NCBI GenBank assembly: GCA_964594775.1
Contig: CAZQNO010000024.1
Coordinates: forward strand, 1 to 41,791
Direction of reading: 5' to 3'
Length of the DNA: 41,791 nt
Source: CAYFVU01 sp964594775
Lineage (GTDB): Bacteria > Spirochaetota > Spirochaetia > DSM-16054 > Sediminispirochaetaceae
Below, in pieces: positions 22,933-31,605 of this stretch (the stretch's first letter is position 1; each line of letters starts with the position of its first letter). The position numbers were made by a program, and so were the translations under genes. The notes below the pieces were generated by a model, which was not told where the DNA came from, made no database searches, and saw only the letters and a program-made list of their open reading frames with translations.

Positions 22933-24216
22933 ATGGAACTACTGCTGGTCTTCGGCGCTCTTGCGCTTTTCATCATCATCGGCCTGCCCGTGGCGATTTC
23001 ACTGGCCGGTTCGTCTCTCGTGTATCTGTTGATTATCGGCCGTTATCCGGAGCTGGTGGTCCTCCACAGAATGGTCGAGGGGGTGGACAATTTCCCCCTC
23101 CTTGCCGTGCCGCTTTTCATATTCGCCGGCAACTTGATGAACAGCGCCGGGATTACCAACAGAATTTTTTCCTTTGCCAATGCCATCGTCGGCTGGCTGC
23201 GGGGAGGACTCGGACACGTCAATGTCATTGCATCGGTGATCTTTGCCGGCATGTCCGGCGCGGCGGTGGCCGATGCGGGAGGCCTCGGCAGCATAGAGAT
23301 CAAGGCGATGAAGGACGCCGGCTACGAAGGGGAGGTCGCCGTCGCGATTACGGCGGCCTCGGCCACGATCGGTCCGATCATTCCGCCCTCACTGCCGATG
23401 GTAATCTACGGCGTGCAGGCGAACGAGTCGATCAGCAGACTCTTTCTCGCCGGCATAGTTCCCGGCCTCTTAATGGCTCTCTCCCTGATGATTCTCATAA
23501 GCTGGTACGCGAAAGCACGAAATTATCCGCGAGGGGATTCATTTTCCGTGATAAACCTGTGGACGAGCTTTCGAAAAGCCTTTCTCTCTCTTCTCACTCC
23601 GGTGATCATAGTCGGCGGCATTCTCGCCGGCGTCTTTACTCCGACGGAAGCGGCGGCGGCGGCTTCCGCCTACGCACTGTTTTTAGGAATAATAGTATAT
23701 AGGACGCTCAATCTGCGGCGACTGATGAAGGTTACCTTAGATTCTATCGAAACGGCCATATCGGTGCTTTTTATAGTCGCCGCAGCTACCGTCTTTGCCT
23801 GGGTGCTGACCCGTGAAAATGTGACACAAGAACTCGCCTCCTTTCTCCTCGGCATGACGAACAGCAAGGTGCTCATTCTCCTCATGCTGAATGTCTTGTT
23901 ACTCATAGTGGGCTTTTTTATGGAAACCGTCGCGGCAATCATCGTTCTGGTGCCGGTACTGCTGCCGGTAGTCTTGCAGGCGGGAATCGATCCGGCCCAC
24001 TTCGGCGTCATCATGGTGCTCAATCTAATGATCGGACTCTTGACCCCGCCGGTAGGAGTAGTGCTCTACGTCCTTTCGGGGATTTCGAAAATCCCTTTCG
24101 AACGCTGCGTTCGCGCGACACTGCCTTTTCTTTTTCCCCTGGCGGTGGTCCTGCTCATAGTCGTAATTTTTCCGGAGGTCTCTCTCTTTATACCCGATGT
24201 ACTATTGGGTAAATAA
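22933..24216 (+). CDS. dctM: TRAP transporter large permease (DctM family)
   Basis: Main Na+-coupled transport subunit, 427 aa, about 11-12 transmembrane segments. DctM signatures include VPLFIFAGNLMNSAGI, FAGMSGAAVADAGGLGSIEI and ITAASATIGPIIPPSLPMVI near residue 140. The second-half counterpart GLLTPPVGVVLYVLSGI is near residue 360. AGGGACC precedes the ATG. The 62-base gap to the next gene has no visible terminator, so the catabolic genes downstream are probably co-transcribed. Confidence 0.96.
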   Translation: MELLLVFGALALFIIIGLPVAISLAGSSLVYLLIIGRYPELVVLHRMVEGVDNFPLLAVPLFIFAGNLMNSAGITNRIFSFANAIVGWLRGGLGHVNVIASVIFAGMSGAAVADAGGLGSIEIKAMKDAGYEGEVAVAITAASATIGPIIPPSLPMVIYGVQANESISRLFLAGIVPGLLMALSLMILISWYAKARNYPRGDSFSVINLWTSFRKAFLSLLTPVIIVGGILAGVFTPTEAAAAASAYALFLGIIVYRTLNLRRLMKVTLDSIETAISVLFIVAAATVFAWVLTRENVTQELASFLLGMTNSKVLILLMLNVLLLIVGFFMETVAAIIVLVPVLLPVVLQAGIDPAHFGVIMVLNLMIGLLTPPVGVVLYVLSGISKIPFERCVRATLPFLFPLAVVLLIVVIFPEVSLFIPDVLLGK

Positions 24217-24278
24217 ATGCGAGAATTGAGAAGACACTTAATAAATATACTCATACATAAACACCTGGAGGAAACACA

Positions 24279-25040
24279 ATGGCAGTTAAGGAACTGAGAA
24301 GCGGCAAGCGGATAGTCGGGAGCATGGTGCGGATGGTGCGCAACCCCGGTATCGCGCAGGCAGCGGCGGCGGCGGGGCTGGATTTTATCATGTTCGACAT
24401 GGAACACGGACCTTTTTCGATCGAGACCTTCTCGGACATCGCGAAGGTGGCCCGGTCGGCGGGGATCGGGATATTCGTACGGGTACCGGAGCTGGCGAAG
24501 GGCTACGTCTCGCGGGTAATGGACGCGGGGGCCGAAGGGGTGATGGTGCCGATGATCAGCAGCGCCGAGGAGGCGGAGAAGCTGGCCGGCTGGGCGCGCT
24601 ACGCGCCGGTAGGCATCCGCGGGCTGGGAAGCAGCGGGGTGCACACCGCCTTCGGCGGAATGGGAAGCGACGCGCCGACATTCATGAAGCGGCAGAACGA
24701 GGAGACGCTGGCGATCGCGCAGATAGAGACGAAAGAGGCGATAGAGAGCATAGAGGCGATAGCGGCGGTAGAGGGGATCGACGTGCTGCTTATCGGGCCG
24801 AACGACCTGGCGATCTCGATGGGAGTGCCCGGAGAGACGCAGGGCGAGGTGGTGCAGAGCGCCATCGGAAAGGTGGCCGCGGCGGCGAAGAAGGAAGGAA
24901 AGGTCTTCGCGATGCACGGAAGCGACGCGCTGCTGGAGAAGTGGATCCCCGAAGGGAACATGCAGATGGTGATGAGCTCGCTTGATATCGCGATACTGAA
25001 AGGCGGTTACAGTTCAATAGTCGAGAAGTACAAGAAATAA
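24279..25040 (+). CDS. HpaI/HpcH-family class II aldolase (2-keto-3-deoxy-sugar-acid type)
   Basis: Metal-dependent aldolase, 253 aa, that cleaves 2-keto-3-deoxy acids to pyruvate (or a related keto acid) plus an aldehyde. Motifs are DFIMFDMEHGPFS (about 31-44), VPMISSAEEA with the metal-site region, AQIETKEAIESI (Glu metal ligand, about 148) and IGPNDLAISMG (about 171, Asp metal ligand). Relatives include GarL, HpaI and RhmA (2-keto-3-deoxy-rhamnonate aldolase, giving lactaldehyde). TGGAGG precedes the ATG. Leucine codons are almost all CTG and Gly/Ala codons favour GGG/GCG, unlike the flanking DctM and AOR genes, which hints at separate ancestry. Confidence 0.92.
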   Translation: MAVKELRSGKRIVGSMVRMVRNPGIAQAAAAAGLDFIMFDMEHGPFSIETFSDIAKVARSAGIGIFVRVPELAKGYVSRVMDAGAEGVMVPMISSAEEAEKLAGWARYAPVGIRGLGSSGVHTAFGGMGSDAPTFMKRQNEETLAIAQIETKEAIESIEAIAAVEGIDVLLIGPNDLAISMGVPGETQGEVVQSAIGKVAAAAKKEGKVFAMHGSDALLEKWIPEGNMQMVMSSLDIAILKGGYSSIVEKYKK

Positions 25041-25060
25041 GAGAGAGAGGAAAAGAGGAT

Positions 25061-26029
25061 ATGGGATACAAGGTATTGATTCCGCAGGATGTGATGGAAG
25101 AGGGCAAGGCCTTCTTAAGAGAGAAGGGCTATGAGATAAAGATGGGAAGCGGGATCACGGTAGAGGAAATAAAGAAGGACGTGGTCGACTGCGATGCGAT
25201 ACTGGCGCGCACGGCACCCTTTCCCGAGGAAGTGCTGGAGGCGGGAGAGAAGCTGAAGGTCATCGGCCGGCACGGGGTGGGGGTGGACAACATCGCCGTC
25301 AAACGTGCCGAAGAGATGGGCATCTGGGTGACGAACGCGGTGGAGTCGAACTCGAACACGGTGGCCGAGTGGGCGCTGGGGATGATCGTGGCGCTGGGGC
25401 GGAACTTCGTGCGGGGCGACAAGGCGGTGCGCGGGGGCGACTGGGAGCTGAGAAACCGTGTGCGGGGAGTGGACCTTGAGGGCAAGACCCTCGCCGTGCT
25501 GGGGATGGGAAAGATCGGGCGGCTGGTGGCGGGCAAGGCCTACCACGGGCTGTCGATGAAGATAATCGGCTACGACCCGTACCTCAAAGCGGGAGATTTC
25601 CCGGAGTACGTGAAGAAGGTGGAGGGCTGGAATGAGATTTTCGAGGCGGCAGATTTCTTAACCGTACACATACCCTCGACGCCGGATACGAAGAAGTCGG
25701 TCGGGGCGAAAGAGTTCGACTTGATGAAGGAGAGCGCCTATCTGATCAACGGGGCGCGGGGAGACGTAGTAGACGAGGAGGCGCTTGTTGCGGCCCTTGA
25801 GGCGGGGAAGATCGCCGGGGCGGGGCTGGATGTATTTGAGCAGGAGCCGCCGGCTGCGGACCACAAGCTGTACGGGCTGGAGAACGTGGTCCTGACGCCG
25901 CACAACGCCGCTTTGACGACCGAGTGCATGAGGCGCATGGCGCTGCACGCGGCCCAGGGAATCGACGAAATACTCAGCGGCAAGGAACCGACCTGGCCGG
26001 TGAACAGACCGAAAACACCGAGGGCATAA
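25061..26029 (+). CDS. D-2-hydroxyacid dehydrogenase (phosphoglycerate dehydrogenase-like)
   Basis: NAD-dependent oxidoreductase, 322 aa. The nucleotide-binding domain (about 100-285) has VLGMGKIGRLVAGK and the acidic IGYDPYL. The catalytic triad is seen as Arg in INGARGDVVDEEAL (about 234), Glu in DVFEQEPP (about 263) and His in LTPHNAAL (about 283). There is no C-terminal ACT domain, so it is probably not a serine-pathway enzyme but one acting on hydroxyacids such as lactate, glycerate or glyoxylate. It starts 20 bases after the aldolase and shares its CTG-rich codon use. Its stop overlaps the next start by one base. Confidence 0.92.
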   Translation: MGYKVLIPQDVMEEGKAFLREKGYEIKMGSGITVEEIKKDVVDCDAILARTAPFPEEVLEAGEKLKVIGRHGVGVDNIAVKRAEEMGIWVTNAVESNSNTVAEWALGMIVALGRNFVRGDKAVRGGDWELRNRVRGVDLEGKTLAVLGMGKIGRLVAGKAYHGLSMKIIGYDPYLKAGDFPEYVKKVEGWNEIFEAADFLTVHIPSTPDTKKSVGAKEFDLMKESAYLINGARGDVVDEEALVAALEAGKIAGAGLDVFEQEPPAADHKLYGLENVVLTPHNAALTTECMRRMALHAAQGIDEILSGKEPTWPVNRPKTPRA

Positions 26030-27738
26030 TGGTTCGAAAAATAATCGAGGTAGATTGCGGAAGCAGGAAAACCACAGAAAAAGAGGTTCCGGCAAAATAT
26101 CGGCGTCTCTGGGGAAGGGGACTGACCTCAGCTATTGTCAATGACCACGTAGCCCCTACGGCCCATCCCCTTGGAGAGTTGAACAGTCTGGTCATAGCCC
26201 CAGGGCTGATGGCCGGGTCGACACTCTCGAGCTGCAACAGGCTGTCGGCGGGAGCGAAGAGCCCTCTCACCGGCGGGATAAAGGAATCAAACTCCGGCGG
26301 AGTAGCCGCCTACAAACTCGGGCGGCTGGGAATTCGGGCACTTGTACTCAAGGGAAGTTGTCGAAAGGACGACTTCCCTTCGTTGGGGCTAAAAATTTCT
26401 AATGAAGGGGTGAGCTTCGAAGACCTCTCCTTCGTGAAGGGAAAAAACACCTACGAGGCTTCGAAGCTTCTCTTGGAGAAGTTCGGAAAGAAGGTCGGGC
26501 TCCTTTTGATCGGCAGCGCAGGAGAGCGGCGGCTTTCTTCGGCCTGCATAAGCATAAACGACATGGAGGGTGAGCCCTGCAGAAACCTCGGCCGCGGCGG
26601 TCTCGGCGCGGTGATGGGGAGCAAGGGGCTGAAGGCGATCATCATCGACGACAGTGATTGCAAAAATCCCTATGCGAAAAACGAGGCAGTAAAGAGAATA
26701 ACAAAAGATTTCGCTACTACGCTTCGTGAGCATCCGGTGACCGGCGAAAAGTTCGCCATGTACGGTACGGCGATGACCCTTCTCAATGTGAACGCACTCG
26801 GCGGACTGCCGACAAATAACTTCAGCAAGGGAATATTCGCGGAGGCCGAGCGCATCGGTGCCCCGATGCTTCACGAGACGATTAAGAGCCGCGGCGGTTT
26901 GACCGCCCATTCCTGTATGCCTGGCTGCGTGATCCGCTGTTCGAACAAGTATGTGCGGGCCGACGGTTCGCCACTGGTCGGCTCGGTGGACTACGAGAAC
27001 ATCAGTCTTCTCGGTTCAAACATCGGCATTTCCGATCTCGATGAGGTTGCCGAACTGAACTACCTCTGCAACGACATAGGCATCGATACCATCGAGACCG
27101 GCGTAGCCCTGGGAGTTTTGGCAGAGGCCGGGCTCTTTTCCTTTGGAGATTATAAAGGGGCCCGAAGAATAATCGAAGAGATAGGCGGGGGGACGCCCCT
27201 TGGCCACATCGCCGCTTCGGGTGGCACGACCTGCGGACGGGTCTACGGGATCACGCGGGTCCCCTCGGTAAAGGGACAGGGTATGGCGGCCTACGATCCG
27301 CGGGCGATCAAGGGACTCGGGGTCACCTACGCTATGAGCCCGATGGGGGCCGACCACACGGCGGGAAACGCGATCGTCCTCGACATCGATCATCAAAATC
27401 CCCGTGTGCAGGTCGATGCGGTGCGCGACCTTCATATCAATACGACAATCCTCGACATTCTCGGGATGTGCTTCTTCACCGCCCGCGTCTCCCTTGCCGA
27501 CCCGAAGGTTATAGAGGGTCTCGTGGAGGCCTTTACGGGAGAGCATATCGGCTACGAAGAGCTTCGCGAAATTTCGAAACAGACCCTTCTTACCGAACGT
27601 GAGTTCAACCGAAGGGCGGGGCTCGGCGAAGAGTCTGAACGGGTTCCCGAGTTCATGGAGCACGAAGCCCTTCCGGAGACGGGGTCCGTATTCGATGTAA
27701 CGACCGAGGAACTCGGTGAGTTTTATAATTTTTTTTAG
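26029..27738 (+). CDS. Aldehyde:ferredoxin oxidoreductase (tungsten AOR family)
   Basis: Oxidises an aldehyde to a carboxylic acid with ferredoxin as acceptor, using a tungsten-bis-pterin and a 4Fe-4S cluster. The 569-aa protein has the AOR N-domain (GRGLTSAIVN, NRLSAGAKSPLTGGI, GSAGERRLSSACI, RGGLGAVMGSKGLKAI). The cluster ligands appear as Cys296, Cys300 and Cys304 in HSCMPGCVIRC plus Cys481 in LGMCFF. The first spacing is C-x3-C instead of the C-x2-C of the archaeal prototype. The start ATG 26029 overlaps the upstream TAA by one base. The preceding aldolase would produce an aldehyde, a natural substrate. Confidence 0.94.
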   Translation: MVRKIIEVDCGSRKTTEKEVPAKYRRLWGRGLTSAIVNDHVAPTAHPLGELNSLVIAPGLMAGSTLSSCNRLSAGAKSPLTGGIKESNSGGVAAYKLGRLGIRALVLKGSCRKDDFPSLGLKISNEGVSFEDLSFVKGKNTYEASKLLLEKFGKKVGLLLIGSAGERRLSSACISINDMEGEPCRNLGRGGLGAVMGSKGLKAIIIDDSDCKNPYAKNEAVKRITKDFATTLREHPVTGEKFAMYGTAMTLLNVNALGGLPTNNFSKGIFAEAERIGAPMLHETIKSRGGLTAHSCMPGCVIRCSNKYVRADGSPLVGSVDYENISLLGSNIGISDLDEVAELNYLCNDIGIDTIETGVALGVLAEAGLFSFGDYKGARRIIEEIGGGTPLGHIAASGGTTCGRVYGITRVPSVKGQGMAAYDPRAIKGLGVTYAMSPMGADHTAGNAIVLDIDHQNPRVQVDAVRDLHINTTILDILGMCFFTARVSLADPKVIEGLVEAFTGEHIGYEELREISKQTLLTEREFNRRAGLGEESERVPEFMEHEALPETGSVFDVTTEELGEFYNFF

Positions 27739-27742
27739 TAGT

Positions 27743-27794
27743 AGTGGTGCGAAGCTTGGGTATTTTTACCGAGTATATAGCGTACTGCATCACT
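27743..27794 (+). other. Possible intercistronic stem-loop in the AOR-IolB gap
   Basis: AGTGGTGC (27743-27750) can pair with GCATCACT (27787-27794), including one G-U pair, enclosing about 36 bases. No T-run follows. This 75-base gap is the largest in the operon after the one at 24217, and the hairpin may affect message processing. Confidence 0.25.
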
Positions 27795-27813
27795 TAGCGG
27801 CGGGGGCCCAATC

Positions 27814-28638
27814 GTGGATTCGATAGTTCATTTTAAACGGGATAAATTGAACAGGATCTTGCAGCCGAAAGAACTCGGACTCGATTTCATAGAGGTGGAG
27901 CGGATCGAACTTACCGAACGACGGACCATCGAAACCGGCGGCAAGGAGAATGTGCTGGTGGTGATCGACGGTTCGGTGGAAGTACAGACGGCGGCTAATG
28001 AGGCTGGGGAGACTGAAGCGGTGGGCCCCGGTGAAACAGGCGGCACCTTCCTGCTCGGCTTCCGGGACATGATCTACCTGCCGATCGGGTCAAAGTGTGA
28101 ACTCGGTGTCCGGCCGGCAGAAGATCGGCAGGCGGATAAAACCGCCGTGGTGATGCGTTATGCCGCCCCGGCCGCGCGGGCCTACCCGGTGAAGGTATTT
28201 ACCTTCGCGGAGGTCGATGCGGACCCTCAGCGGCACGCGGTGGCGGGTTCGCCCGGGCGCAACAGCCGCCGGGACGTGTGGAAGTTCATCGATGCAAACT
28301 TCGACTGCGACCGTCTGATGATGGGGCAGTGTCTGGGATCCGTGGGAGGATGGACCGCCTGGCCTCCCCACGAGCACGCCGAGAAGAAGGAGGAGGTCTA
28401 CACCTACTTCGCCATGGGCGGCGGTTTTGGGGTGCAATTGGTCTACGATGAGCTGGACAGCCCCTACGGGGTCTTTTTGGTGGAGGACGGGGATGTGGTG
28501 AGCATAGGCCGGGGCTATCACCCGAATGTCGGTTCGCCGGCAGCTCCGATTTCCTACATCTACTGCATGGCGGCGAAACGGGCCGGCGAACGGGATTTTG
28601 CCGCCATGCACTTTCAGGAGCGTTTCAAGAATGAGTAG
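27814..28638 (+). CDS. IolB/KduI-like 5-deoxy-glucuronate isomerase family protein
   Basis: Bicupin isomerase family, 274 aa. The C-terminal cupin contains the metal-binding motif WTAWPPHEHAEKKEEVYTYF (about 185-204), followed by GYHPNVGSPA (about 232-241), matching IolB's HxH...E...H pattern. IolB converts 5-deoxy-glucuronate to 5-dehydro-2-deoxy-gluconate in inositol breakdown; KduI acts on 4-deoxy-hexuronate. The start is GTG at 27814 with only a G-rich sequence ahead, so initiation may be weak. It shares its operon with a sugar-acid TRAP system rather than with other iol genes, so the true substrate may be another aldehydic or keto uronate. Confidence 0.83.
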   Translation: MDSIVHFKRDKLNRILQPKELGLDFIEVERIELTERRTIETGGKENVLVVIDGSVEVQTAANEAGETEAVGPGETGGTFLLGFRDMIYLPIGSKCELGVRPAEDRQADKTAVVMRYAAPAARAYPVKVFTFAEVDADPQRHAVAGSPGRNSRRDVWKFIDANFDCDRLMMGQCLGSVGGWTAWPPHEHAEKKEEVYTYFAMGGGFGVQLVYDELDSPYGVFLVEDGDVVSIGRGYHPNVGSPAAPISYIYCMAAKRAGERDFAAMHFQERFKNE

Positions 28639-29164
28639 CGGCAGAGAGGAATTTCTGCAGCGGGCCTATCGCTTAGGCTTCGACTACGAAGCAAAGTACC
28701 GGGGATGCGCGCAATGCGCCTACGGGGCGCTTCAGGAACTGCTCGGACTGAGGAACGAAGAGACCGACGCGGTCTACAAGGCTGCAACAGGCCTTTCCGG
28801 CGGAATAGGAACGGAGGGAGACGGCTCCTGCGGCGCCTATTCAGGTTCGGTTCTTATGATAGGCTGCTTTGTCGGCCGGGGGCGGGAAGACATGGAAGAT
28901 GCCGGCGGAATCCGCTTCAAGACCTTGGAAGCCGTGCGTGAACTCCACCGGCGCTTTATCGAAGAGTTCGGGACGGTGAACTGCCACGGTGTGCAGCGGA
29001 TGATCTTCGGCAGACCCTTCTACCTTCCCGACGAGGACGAGCATCGAAAGTTCGATGAGGCCGGGGCTCACCGCGAAAAATGCCCCCATGTGGTGGGACA
29101 GGCGGTCAAATGGACGGTAGAGGCCCTTTTCGAATATGGGCTCATTGAGGCGACAAAAAAATGA
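28631..29164 (+). CDS. C_GCAxxG_C_C family redox-type protein
   Basis: A 177-aa protein with the cysteine pattern of the C_GCAxxG_C_C family: Cys26 and Cys29 in RGCAQCAYGAL, Cys67 in GDGSCGAYSG, Cys79 in MIGCF, and later Cys in NCHG (about 119) and KCPHVVG (about 154). The conserved cysteines suggest metal or redox chemistry, but the family's function is not established. The ATG at 28631 lies inside the end of the IolB-like gene (8-base overlap), and its stop overlaps the next ATG (29161) by four bases, so translation is tightly coupled. Confidence 0.82.
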   Translation: MSSGREEFLQRAYRLGFDYEAKYRGCAQCAYGALQELLGLRNEETDAVYKAATGLSGGIGTEGDGSCGAYSGSVLMIGCFVGRGREDMEDAGGIRFKTLEAVRELHRRFIEEFGTVNCHGVQRMIFGRPFYLPDEDEHRKFDEAGAHREKCPHVVGQAVKWTVEALFEYGLIEATKK

Positions 29165-30441
29165 ATCATATCGGAGAAATACTTGAGTCGGTGCCGATTC
29201 CGGAGCTCTACCGCATTTCATATCATTTGGAGAGCGAAGCCTTGGAGAATCCCGGCAGTGAGCTTCGAAGACGCTTCGACGAGGTGAGAGAGCTGCTTCC
29301 CTCTATAGATGATGGAGATAAAGAGATTGCCGTGGCGGTCGGAAGCAGGGGGATACACGGTCAGCCGGATATAGTCCGGGCCTTGATCGATGAGCTGAAG
29401 GCAGCAGGTATGAAGCCCTTCATCATACCCGCGATGGGGAGCCACGCCGGGGCCGATGCGGCGGGACAGAAGGCGATGCTCGAAGGTCTCGGCATAAGCG
29501 AACAGGAAATGGGGGCGGAGATCCGCTCTTCTATGGAGGTTGTGCAGATCGGTACGACCGGTTCGGGGCTCCCCGTCTATGTGGATGCCCACGCATTCAG
29601 GGCCGACGGCATAGTGCTGGTCAACAGGATAAAGGCCCATACCTCCTTTAAGGGGATAATCGAAAGCGGGCTCCTGAAGATGAGCGTTATCGGTCTGGGC
29701 AAACAGAAGGGCGCGGAGATCTGCCACGATCTGGGTTTCGAGCACATGACGGAGAACGTACTCGAGATCGCCCGCCTCGTTCTGGAGAAGGCACCGATCC
29801 TTTTCGGCCTCGGGATCATAGAGGACGCCCGCCACGAGCCGGCGGAGATCCATCTCATTCCCGCCGGTGAAATCGAGTCGAGAGAACCGGCCCTCCTAAA
29901 GCGGGCAAACGAGCTCCTCGCCCGGCTTCCCTTTGCCTCCGTGGATGCCTTGATTATCGATGCGATAGGGAAGGATATCAGCGGCACCGGCCTCGATACC
30001 AACGTAGTCGGCCGATATCACACCGGTATCGGCAGCGGCGGCCCTTCGGTTACCCGCATTAGCGTGCTCGATCTCACCGAGGCAACGCACGGTAACGGCA
30101 ACGGTCTCGGCATTGCCGATTTCACCACCCGCCGGGTCTTCGAGAAGTTCGATTTGGCCGAGACCTATCCGAACGCCCTCACGTCAAACTCGCCTGTCAG
30201 CGTGAAGATCCCGATGATCCTTCCCGACGACCGCTCGGCAATTCGTGCGGCAATAAAGACCTCCCTCATTCGGGATAAAGCGGCCGTTCGCCTCGTGCGG
30301 ATCGGCAACACGGCGGTGATCGAAGAGATGGAGGTATCGGGATCATTGATCGATGAAGTGAAGAATCACGAGGCCCTCGAAATCCTCGAGGGGCCCTATC
30401 CGCTGCTCTTTGACGCCGAGGGAAACCTGCCCTTGTCGTGA
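29161..30441 (+). CDS. LarA-like protein (lactate racemase N-terminal/DUF2088 family)
   Basis: A 426-aa homologue of nickel-pincer lactate racemase and its wider family of 2-hydroxyacid racemases/epimerases. Recognisable stretches are AVGSRGIHGQPDIVRAL (about 60), FIIPAMGSHAGADAAG (about 82), VNRIKAHTSFKGIIESGLLK (about 156-175) and IGLGKQKGAEICHDLG. The His and Lys in the latter two are candidate active-site and cofactor-attachment residues. No larB, larC or larE cofactor genes are in this window. It is the last gene of the operon and ends two bases before a convergent gene. Confidence 0.8.
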   Translation: MNHIGEILESVPIPELYRISYHLESEALENPGSELRRRFDEVRELLPSIDDGDKEIAVAVGSRGIHGQPDIVRALIDELKAAGMKPFIIPAMGSHAGADAAGQKAMLEGLGISEQEMGAEIRSSMEVVQIGTTGSGLPVYVDAHAFRADGIVLVNRIKAHTSFKGIIESGLLKMSVIGLGKQKGAEICHDLGFEHMTENVLEIARLVLEKAPILFGLGIIEDARHEPAEIHLIPAGEIESREPALLKRANELLARLPFASVDALIIDAIGKDISGTGLDTNVVGRYHTGIGSGGPSVTRISVLDLTEATHGNGNGLGIADFTTRRVFEKFDLAETYPNALTSNSPVSVKIPMILPDDRSAIRAAIKTSLIRDKAAVRLVRIGNTAVIEEMEVSGSLIDEVKNHEALEILEGPYPLLFDAEGNLPLS

Positions 30442-30443
30442 GT

Positions 30444-31583
30444 CTAGACCTGTTCCACGGGCTTGATTTCACGGCTCTTGAGAAAATCCGCTATATACAA
30501 AATGCGCTCCAAGGCATAAGAAAAAAAATCCTTATAACCGCTGCAGAATCGGTTGATCTTCAAGCTTCCAAAACCGTCGTCTCTGTTTCTCCTGCAGCCG
30601 CCCCTGCAGAGGAAGAAATAGGGACACTCGTTACATTCCGGGTCAATCTGCGTGGAACCGGCGACGAACTCTCTCGCGAGATCCGACGCTGTCATTTCCG
30701 CGAAAGGCATCTCTTTAATGCTGCCGAGATACCATTGGTCGGTAGAGTAGAAATCACAGGGAAAGACCGACCCGTCGGCTTCGATGGTATGAATGATGCT
30801 GCAGCGACCGGACAAACCGCAGCTTTCCGGGGGATAGCCCATGGCCATACCTATGAGATTTTCGAACCATCTTATATGTACGGGATCGCCCCGCTGCCAA
30901 TCTTCGAACCAGAGGTCGAAGATCTTCTTGAAGAAAACGGCAAAGCCCTGGGCTGAGAGAGACCAGGGGCTCAACTCTTCACCATGTTCAAAGGGATCGA
31001 TGCAGGGAATACACTGGACCCACGAAAATCCCAGTTTCTTGAAGTGCCGATATATCCGCTCCGCATTATCAACACTGTTTTGCGTAACGACGCACAGCAC
31101 GTTTACTTCGGCTCCTTCTCTCTGCAATAGGGAGAGGTTCTTTTTCAGCGGCGAATAGGTGCCTGCGCCGGCCCGCGTAAGGCGGGCGGTGTCGTGCAGC
31201 AAGCGAAAGCCGTCTAAGGAGAGGCCGATGAGGAAGCGGTTTTCCGCCAAGAATCGGGCCCACTGCTCATCTATTAGTGTGCCGTTCGTCTGCAGAGCAA
31301 AGTGCAGCCGGGCGTTCTTCCGGTTTTTTTCTCTTGCCGTACGGACGAAGTACTCGAAGTAATCGAGGCCCGCCAGAGTAGGCTCTCCGCCCTGGAAGGA
31401 AAACGTATAACCGTCGGCGGCTAGTTCGAAGGCGCGGTCGATGAGTACGGATGCGGTCTCGCTATCCATGGTGCCGTAGTCGGGTACCGAGCGATTATTC
31501 GCCTCATCGTGATAAAAACAGTAGGTGCAGGCGAGATTACACCTGCTCGAAGCGGGTTTTATGAGAAAGGTGACGGGACTCAT
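30444..31583 (-). CDS. Radical SAM/SPASM protein, anaerobic sulfatase-maturase-like
   Basis: A 379-aa radical-SAM enzyme of the anSME type, which converts an active-site Cys/Ser of sulfatases to formylglycine without oxygen. The SAM cluster motif is CNLACTYC (Cys15, 19, 22), followed by FSFQGGEPTLAGLDYF (GGE motif, about 62-77). The C-terminal SPASM domain has Cys in CGLSGRCSI, FPCDFYS and CNECPYFFLCRGGCRRN, ligands of two auxiliary clusters. It follows the LacI regulator by 22 bases and is probably expressed with the ABC importer. No sulfatase gene lies in the window, so the client could be elsewhere, or the substrate another peptide. Confidence 0.88.
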   Translation of the reverse strand: MSPVTFLIKPASSRCNLACTYCFYHDEANNRSVPDYGTMDSETASVLIDRAFELAADGYTFSFQGGEPTLAGLDYFEYFVRTAREKNRKNARLHFALQTNGTLIDEQWARFLAENRFLIGLSLDGFRLLHDTARLTRAGAGTYSPLKKNLSLLQREGAEVNVLCVVTQNSVDNAERIYRHFKKLGFSWVQCIPCIDPFEHGEELSPWSLSAQGFAVFFKKIFDLWFEDWQRGDPVHIRWFENLIGMAMGYPPESCGLSGRCSIIHTIEADGSVFPCDFYSTDQWYLGSIKEMPFAEMTASDLAREFVAGSTQIDPECNECPYFFLCRGGCRRNRDDGFGSLKINRFCSGYKDFFSYALERILYIADFLKSREIKPVEQV

Positions 31584-31605
31584 GGCTGTTAAGAGGATAC
31601 CCCCT

